Source of the DNA: an uncultured Bacilli bacterium
GTDB taxonomy: Bacteria; Bacillota_I; Bacilli_A; RF39; UBA660
Direction: 5' to 3'
DNA length: 10,793 nucleotides
Assembly: GCA_947632685.1 (NCBI GenBank)
Contig: CANRQD010000039.1
Location: 1 to 10,793 of the forward strand
The notes below the pieces were generated by a model, which worked only from the letters and a program-made list of their open reading frames with translations, was not told the DNA's origin and did not search any database. The position numbers were made by a program, and so were the translations under genes. Shown one piece after another: positions 7,316 to 10,793 of this stretch (position 1 is the first letter of the stretch; every line of letters starts with the position of its first letter).

Positions 7316-7344
7316 ATTATAACAAAAATATATTTAATTAACAA
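7316..7344 (-). promoter_or_regulatory. Candidate promoter TTGTTA-17 nt-TATAAT (extended -10) for the exporter operon
   Basis: On the minus strand, TTGTTA (7339-7344), matching four of six -35 bases, lies 17 nt before TATAAT (7316-7321), which is preceded by TGT, an extended -10. This is the better of the two candidates in the gap and would give a leader of about 90 nt before the ATPase ATG. AT richness raises the chance of a false hit. Confidence 0.45.
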
Positions 7345-7394
7345 ATACATAAATTCCTTAAATATAATATATCTTAATTTATAATTTAGTAATA

Positions 7395-8528
7395 TTATTT
7401 ATTTTTTCTTCTAATATTTCTTAATGGTCTAGTTATTTTCCATGATTTAGAGTTTAGTATAGCATTTATTTCATAACGAAGTTTTTTATTTTCTTCAAGT
7501 AAATTTTTCTCTAAATCTGTTTCAGTATTATTATTAAAATCTTTAATTTTATAATGTGAATTATAAAATTGCTCCATTATTTTGTCTATTTTAATTAAAT
7601 TTTGTCTTGATAAATCAACTTTTGATTCAAATTTTTTTAAAGAAGCTTCAATAATAAATGAATTGGCAAAAAAACTAAATTGCTTATTCTTTATAATATC
7701 CAAATATGCTTCTTTTTCATCATATAATGCAAAAGAATTTTTTTCTGATAAATACGGCCTATATTCTTTTAATCTTTCTTTTGTTGGTACATATTCATCA
7801 GAAAATATAATATTTGGTAATTTATAATCTGGTAATGGATAATAATATTTTGTATATTTAAATCCTGATCTTTTTAAAATTTCATCTAATTCCATTTTTC
7901 CAAATGTTCTTATTCCTTGTTTATTTTTATACCCAAGAATACCATCAAATAATATTCCAGTATGATCTTCCCAGGCTCCACTAAAGTATTTCATACCAAA
8001 TTGATTTTCTATTGCAATCAATACTTTTCCATCAGGTTTTAGTAACGATTTTATTTGTATTAAAAAATCATGATAAGGATTTTCACTATTTGTATATAAT
8101 GATGCATACTCTAATACACCTATTAAAGTTATATAATCAAATTTCTTTTTAAATTTTATATCATTAAAATTTGCTACAATTATTTCCAAATTTTCTTTAT
8201 CTTTGCATCTAGTAGCTATAGCTTGTGCTCTTTGTTTTGAAAGTTCTACTGCAGTAACATATTTTGCTTTATCACATAGTATACTAGTTATTGCTCCCAT
8301 ACCAGCACCTATTTCTAATATTTCTGAATTATTCTTAAACGGATACCAACTTAAAACATTTTTTCTAATTGGTGATATATGATAAAATATTGGCCATCTA
8401 ATATCTTTTTTAAAAATTTCATTATAATTATTTTCTCCATATTTTTCTAAATATTTTATTACATCTTTCTCTGTTGAACCGTCACAATATTTATCCTTAC
8501 CTGTATAAAAATCGTAATTTAATTTCAT
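7395..8528 (-). CDS. Class I SAM-dependent methyltransferase with polysaccharide-enzyme-like C-terminal tail
   Basis: A protein of about 377 residues. The Rossmann methyltransferase core has motif I EIGAGMG (about 72-78), the acidic ribose-binding residue in TAVELS (about 92-97), FDYITLIGVLEY (about 130-141) as the post-motif II strand, and LLKPDGKVLIAIEN (about 162-175). A C-terminal segment from about 300 is helical and ends in a short coiled coil (LLEENKKLRYEINAIL) followed by SKSWKITRPLR and a basic tail. That last motif is common at the ends of glycosyltransferases and methyltransferases in surface-polysaccharide clusters. Methylation of a glycan sugar or chain end is the likely role (inference), and the substrate cannot be told. 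Start: a GTG at 8535-8537 lies inside AGGTGA (8534-8539), so the ATG at 8526-8528 is preferred. The gene has its own promoter and lies between a wall hydrolase and the exporter genes. Confidence 0.88.
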   Translation of the reverse strand: MKLNYDFYTGKDKYCDGSTEKDVIKYLEKYGENNYNEIFKKDIRWPIFYHISPIRKNVLSWYPFKNNSEILEIGAGMGAITSILCDKAKYVTAVELSKQRAQAIATRCKDKENLEIIVANFNDIKFKKKFDYITLIGVLEYASLYTNSENPYHDFLIQIKSLLKPDGKVLIAIENQFGMKYFSGAWEDHTGILFDGILGYKNKQGIRTFGKMELDEILKRSGFKYTKYYYPLPDYKLPNIIFSDEYVPTKERLKEYRPYLSEKNSFALYDEKEAYLDIIKNKQFSFFANSFIIEASLKKFESKVDLSRQNLIKIDKIMEQFYNSHYKIKDFNNNTETDLEKNLLEENKKLRYEINAILNSKSWKITRPLRNIRRKNK

Positions 8529-8533
8529 TATAT

Positions 8534-8539
8534 TCACCT
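8534..8539 (-). promoter_or_regulatory. Ribosome-binding site AGGTGA that decides the methyltransferase start
   Basis: AGGTGA lies 5 nt before the ATG at 8526-8528. The in-frame GTG (8535-8537) is part of this site, so a start there would leave no ribosome-binding site. Confidence 0.6.
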
Positions 8540-8564
8540 ATCCTATTTTTATTTTTCAATCAAT

Positions 8565-8593
8565 ATTATAGCATATAAATTATAAATCTTGAA
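8565..8593 (-). promoter_or_regulatory. Promoter TTCAAG-17 nt-TGC-TATAAT for the methyltransferase
   Basis: On the minus strand a consensus TATAAT (8565-8570) directly follows TGC (8571-8573), an extended -10. A weak -35 TTCAAG lies at 8588-8593 with 17-nt spacing. The predicted start near 8558 gives a leader of about 30 nt to the ATG at 8528. It sits just after the terminator of the hydrolase gene, where a new transcript is expected. Confidence 0.6.
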
Positions 8594-8660
8594 TATTTTT
8601 TATTTTATTTAATAGTTTATTAATAACTAAATATTATAAGTCATTATTTATTAATTTTAT

Positions 8661-8702
8661 AAAAAATTGATATACAATAATTATTTATTATATATCAATT
8701 TT
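8661..8702 (-). terminator. Intrinsic terminator after the GH25 gene, 12-bp AT-rich stem
   Basis: Perfect 12-bp inverted repeat: AAAATTGATATA (8663-8674) pairs with TATATCAATTTT (8691-8702). Reading on the minus strand, the stem runs into U6 (8661-8666), partly paired, then UA-rich sequence. The 16-nt loop can itself fold as AATAA-ATAA-TTATT. It begins 13 nt after the hydrolase stop. Only one G-C pair is present, so strength is uncertain, but position, perfect stem and U tract agree. Confidence 0.7.
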
Positions 8703-8714
8703 GCATTTGAAAAA

Positions 8715-10793
8715 TTAATTATATTTTAAATTCATATCAACCGGACCACTTATACCATCAATATGACCATTATCAGTATATTGCCACATTGTGTGCATTC
8801 CAGTATATGAAGATTTTTGAACAACCAAACTACCTGAATCTATATTTTCTTTGGGCCATTGAGCAACCCAAACTTCATCTGGATTAGCATTATTTAAATT
8901 TACTCCATCACCACCACGTAACCAATTAGCAAATGTATAAATCATTGCTCGACGTCCAACAGAATGACATCCATAAATAAAACCACGCGCTACATCAATC
9001 CTATCACTTGCACTAATATGATCTGCTCTACCACACGTACCTCCACCACATGAACTATATTCAATATCTAGTGCTGGCATATAATCAAGATAAATTCCTA
9101 ATAAATTTAAATAATCATTTACTTTCCAAGCTTCTTCTATACCTTCATTATAATTTTTTGCTTGTGAAAAGAAATATACTCCGACCTCAAGTCCTACTGC
9201 TTTTGCTTGCTTAATATTATATATAAAATTCATATCTTGCTGGAAAGCACCAGTTTCATAACCACGATACCCTGCTCTTATCATTGCAAATTCAATACCA
9301 CTTCTTTTAACTTTTCCCCAATCTATATTACCATTATGCTCAGATACATCTATTCCAACTTTCATTCTTGAATATATTTGTACTTTAAAATCTTTTCTAT
9401 GAACCTCTTCATCTAGATGATTATAAACTCTCACAGAAATAGTATGTGTACCATCAGTTAAATTTTTTAATGAAGCAAAATATCCAGGCGTAGGATTAAT
9501 ACTTTCATCTCCATATCCTTTAATATTTCTCAATACATCTTCCCTATTATGTCTAGTAACTTCACCTTTTTCAATGTTATCAACAAATACTCTTACCTTT
9601 TGACTAGATTTAGAATCATTGGTAATGGCCCAGCCTTTTAATTTTATTTCATTATCATTTTTAAGTAATAATGATTCTTGATAAGTTATATTTTTATTCA
9701 TATCTGTATCATCATTGTAATCAATATAATCTATTGCAATATCTCCTTTATAGCCTTTATTAACTTTAATGTTAATACTTTTTGTTTTAATAATCTCATC
9801 ATTTGATAAAAGATCAATTTTTAAAATGTGATTACCATCTTTAACATCATCTACATTATAATTCAAGCTATAATTATTATTATTAATAGTAGAAATTCCA
9901 ATCAATTTACCATCCAAATATCCTTTAATACTTGTATTAGGTGCTATGGTTTTAACACTACCTTCTACATGTAAATTATCTTTAACATATGAATTATTAT
10001 AAGGATTATTTAAATAAATTTCTGAATCGTATTTTATTAACATAACATTAACACTTTGTTGAGTAATAGTAATACCTTTTTCATCAGTAACTAATAAAGT
10101 TAACGCTATTTTACCATCTTTATATTTACTTAAATCAAATTTTCCATGATAACCAGGTGTTGGATTAATAGCTTTGTCCCCATATCCCTTAATAACATTT
10201 AATACATCTGATCTAATAACATTTCTATTAACCTCTCCAAGCATAGTTCCATTACATAAAACATAAACTTTAATTTTTCCAGACGTACTCATTACCCATC
10301 CTGAAATATCAAGATCTTTTGTTATAATATTCCCCTCACGAGGTGTATCTATAGCAGTAAGTACAGAAGGTTTTTTTCTGTTAAATCTACGGGTATTTTC
10401 TTTTAATATATTACCATTTTTATCTATAACCTGAATTTTTATAGTATGACTTCCATAAGCTAAGTTTGTTATGTCATAATCTTTAACAAATCCTGGCATT
10501 GGATTTTCTTTTATTGTACCATAGCCTTTAACTGCATTTATTACATCAGGTCTTAATTCTCTTGAAATATCTGGTACTTCATTATTATCAATGAATACTT
10601 TAACTGTAGTATTCATTCCACTACTCATAGCCCATCCTCTAATATGCAAATTATCAGAAACATTTTGATTTACAGCTGGTTCACCTAAATTTATTTCAGC
10701 ATTGGGTTTTGTTTTATTAAATCTACGGGTATTTTCTTTTAATATATTACCATTTTTATCTATAACCTGAATTTTTATAGTATGACTTCCATA
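8715..10793 (-). CDS. Modular cell-wall hydrolase: Ig-like repeats plus C-terminal GH25 muramidase, 5' end off the right edge
   Basis: The frame is open from the right edge to the TAA at 8715-8717, giving 692 visible residues. The first possible initiator inside (TTG at 10649) falls in the middle of a repeat and is not the start, so the N-terminus, including any signal peptide, is outside the window. Visible order: end of one repeat (1-25), module A (32-137), module B (143-251), a divergent Ig-like module C (256-344), module D (349-474), then GH25 (478-692). GH25 features are GIDVSEHNG (first Asp at 482), MIRAGYRG, GVYFFSQA, the catalytic PALDIEYS (Asp 576, Glu 578), and a final TMWQY...VDMN. 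The family cleaves the MurNAc-GlcNAc bond of peptidoglycan. The repeats likely bind wall glycan or act as spacers (inference). A CGGGTC loop next to the catalytic site is unusual. Confidence 0.92.
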   Translation of the reverse strand, partial: YGSHTIKIQVIDKNGNILKENTRRFNKTKPNAEINLGEPAVNQNVSDNLHIRGWAMSSGMNTTVKVFIDNNEVPDISRELRPDVINAVKGYGTIKENPMPGFVKDYDITNLAYGSHTIKIQVIDKNGNILKENTRRFNRKKPSVLTAIDTPREGNIITKDLDISGWVMSTSGKIKVYVLCNGTMLGEVNRNVIRSDVLNVIKGYGDKAINPTPGYHGKFDLSKYKDGKIALTLLVTDEKGITITQQSVNVMLIKYDSEIYLNNPYNNSYVKDNLHVEGSVKTIAPNTSIKGYLDGKLIGISTINNNNYSLNYNVDDVKDGNHILKIDLLSNDEIIKTKSINIKVNKGYKGDIAIDYIDYNDDTDMNKNITYQESLLLKNDNEIKLKGWAITNDSKSSQKVRVFVDNIEKGEVTRHNREDVLRNIKGYGDESINPTPGYFASLKNLTDGTHTISVRVYNHLDEEVHRKDFKVQIYSRMKVGIDVSEHNGNIDWGKVKRSGIEFAMIRAGYRGYETGAFQQDMNFIYNIKQAKAVGLEVGVYFFSQAKNYNEGIEEAWKVNDYLNLLGIYLDYMPALDIEYSSCGGGTCGRADHISASDRIDVARGFIYGCHSVGRRAMIYTFANWLRGGDGVNLNNANPDEVWVAQWPKENIDSGSLVVQKSSYTGMHTMWQYTDNGHIDGISGPVDMNLKYN
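8718..9362 (-). other. GH25 lysozyme catalytic domain
   Basis: Residues 478-692 of the visible protein. The DxE pair in ALDIEYS after a hydrophobic beta strand (YLDYMPALDIE) and the N-terminal GIDVSEHNG are the expected active-site elements of GH25, and both are intact. A loop with CGGGTCGRAD follows the catalytic Glu and could form a disulfide beside the cleft. The C-terminus ends with the domain and has no anchoring motif, so attachment to the wall must depend on the N-terminal repeats or on missing parts. Confidence 0.9.
9372..10700 (-). repeat. Array of Ig-like GWA/GYG/NPTPGY protein modules (A, B, C, D)
   Basis: Modules A (10383-10700), B (10041-10367) and D (9372-9749) share, in order: I.GWAM or similar, a V.VF.DN-type strand, R..R.DV, IKGYG, NP.PGY/F, then a dGsHTI..V strand. 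Module C (9762-10028) has the same hydrophobic beta-strand spacing (GYLDGKLIG, DGNHILKIDL) but lacks the R.DV, GYG and PGY signatures. Another copy ends at the right edge, so the array extends beyond the window. Comparable modules occur in clostridial amidases and other surface proteins (recollection). I cannot give a Pfam name with certainty. Confidence 0.75.
10381..10457 (-). repeat. 77-nt direct repeat, internal copy (period 336 nt)
   Basis: Identical base for base to 10717-10793. It encodes the last strand and linker of a module (YGSHTIKIQVIDKNG through TRRFN). The match stops one base before position 10381, and at the other side it is cut by the window edge, so its full length is unknown. 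The flanking parts of the same modules differ strongly. Confidence 0.95.
10717..10793 (-). repeat. 77-nt direct repeat, right-edge copy
   Basis: The second copy of the repeat at 10381-10457, offset by 336 nt (112 codons), so both stay in the same reading frame. It reaches the window edge and may continue. Confidence 0.95.

Larger units (their letters stand above)
7220..7394. other. AT-rich intergenic region, likely operon promoter region
   Basis: The stretch is almost pure A/T. Reading leftwards on the minus strand, it contains two extended -10-like elements (given separately) and the GAGGTG ribosome-binding site of the ATPase gene. I found no strong stem followed by a U tract for the upstream methyltransferase. 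A TTAATTAA palindrome near 7334-7341 is too short to call a terminator. Partial read-through from the methyltransferase gene is possible. Confidence 0.4.

Noticed and set aside
7330..7350. Small TATTT...AAATA/TTAATTAA palindrome as terminator of the methyltransferase
   Set aside because: The stem is only about 5 bp, and such palindromes are expected by chance in this AT-rich gap.
7582..7827. Plus-strand open frame of about 81 codons
   Set aside because: It is antisense to the methyltransferase C-terminal half. Composition is explained by the opposite gene.
10647..10649. TTG as start codon of the hydrolase gene
   Set aside because: The frame is open for 48 more codons to the edge and these continue the repeat pattern. 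There is no ribosome-binding site before the TTG.
1..10793. Mobile element, tRNA, riboswitch or CRISPR signals
   Set aside because: No transposase or integrase motifs, no terminal inverted repeats, no clover-leaf candidates, and no short regularly spaced repeats. The only long repeat is in the hydrolase modules.

Overview
The window comes from a very AT-rich Gram-positive bacterium of the low-G+C Firmicutes (Bacillota). The evidence is strong AGGAGG/AGGTGA ribosome-binding sites, TTG starts, a TagGH/RgpCD-type two-component polysaccharide exporter, and a GH25 wall hydrolase. TGA is used as a normal stop, so this is not a Mycoplasma-type genetic code. I cannot name the genus. Every gene I can support lies on the minus strand, so transcription runs from the right edge to the left edge. 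I see no tRNA, rRNA, CRISPR array, insertion sequence or plus-strand gene.

Right part (8715-10793): the 3' portion of a large gene for a modular GH25 muramidase. Immunoglobulin-like repeats carrying GWA / R.DV / GYG / NP.PGY motifs precede a C-terminal lysozyme domain. The gene runs off the right edge. A perfect 77-nt direct repeat with a 336-nt period shows recent duplication or gene conversion in the repeat array. An AT-only hairpin plus U tract ends the gene. Next comes an extended -10 promoter and a SAM-dependent methyltransferase (7395-8528) whose C-terminal tail resembles those of polysaccharide enzymes.

Middle (5701-7219): a 175-bp AT-rich gap with two candidate promoters leads into an ABC exporter. 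Its ATPase is the short type, with no C-terminal glycan-binding domain, and it is followed by an ABC-2 permease. A 725-residue protein with two GT2 domains comes next (3520-5697). Together these look like the assembly and export machinery of a wall polysaccharide made on undecaprenyl phosphate in the cytoplasm.

Left part (1-3533): a tightly overlapping cassette typical of extracytoplasmic sugar side-chain addition. It contains a DUF2142 GT-C-like membrane glycosyltransferase, a polyprenyl-phosphate GT2, a DUF2304 small membrane protein, an SMR/EamA-like four-helix protein (probable flippase), and the start of another large membrane protein that leaves the left edge. The arrangement parallels GacI/GacJ/GacK/GacL next to GacD/GacE in streptococcal rhamnan loci, but with an SMR-type protein in the flippase position.

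The most striking single signal is an uninterrupted run of eight G (coding strand) inside the DUF2142 gene at 3037-3044. A one-base slip in either direction brings a stop within a few codons, so this could be a phase-variation switch for glycan decoration.
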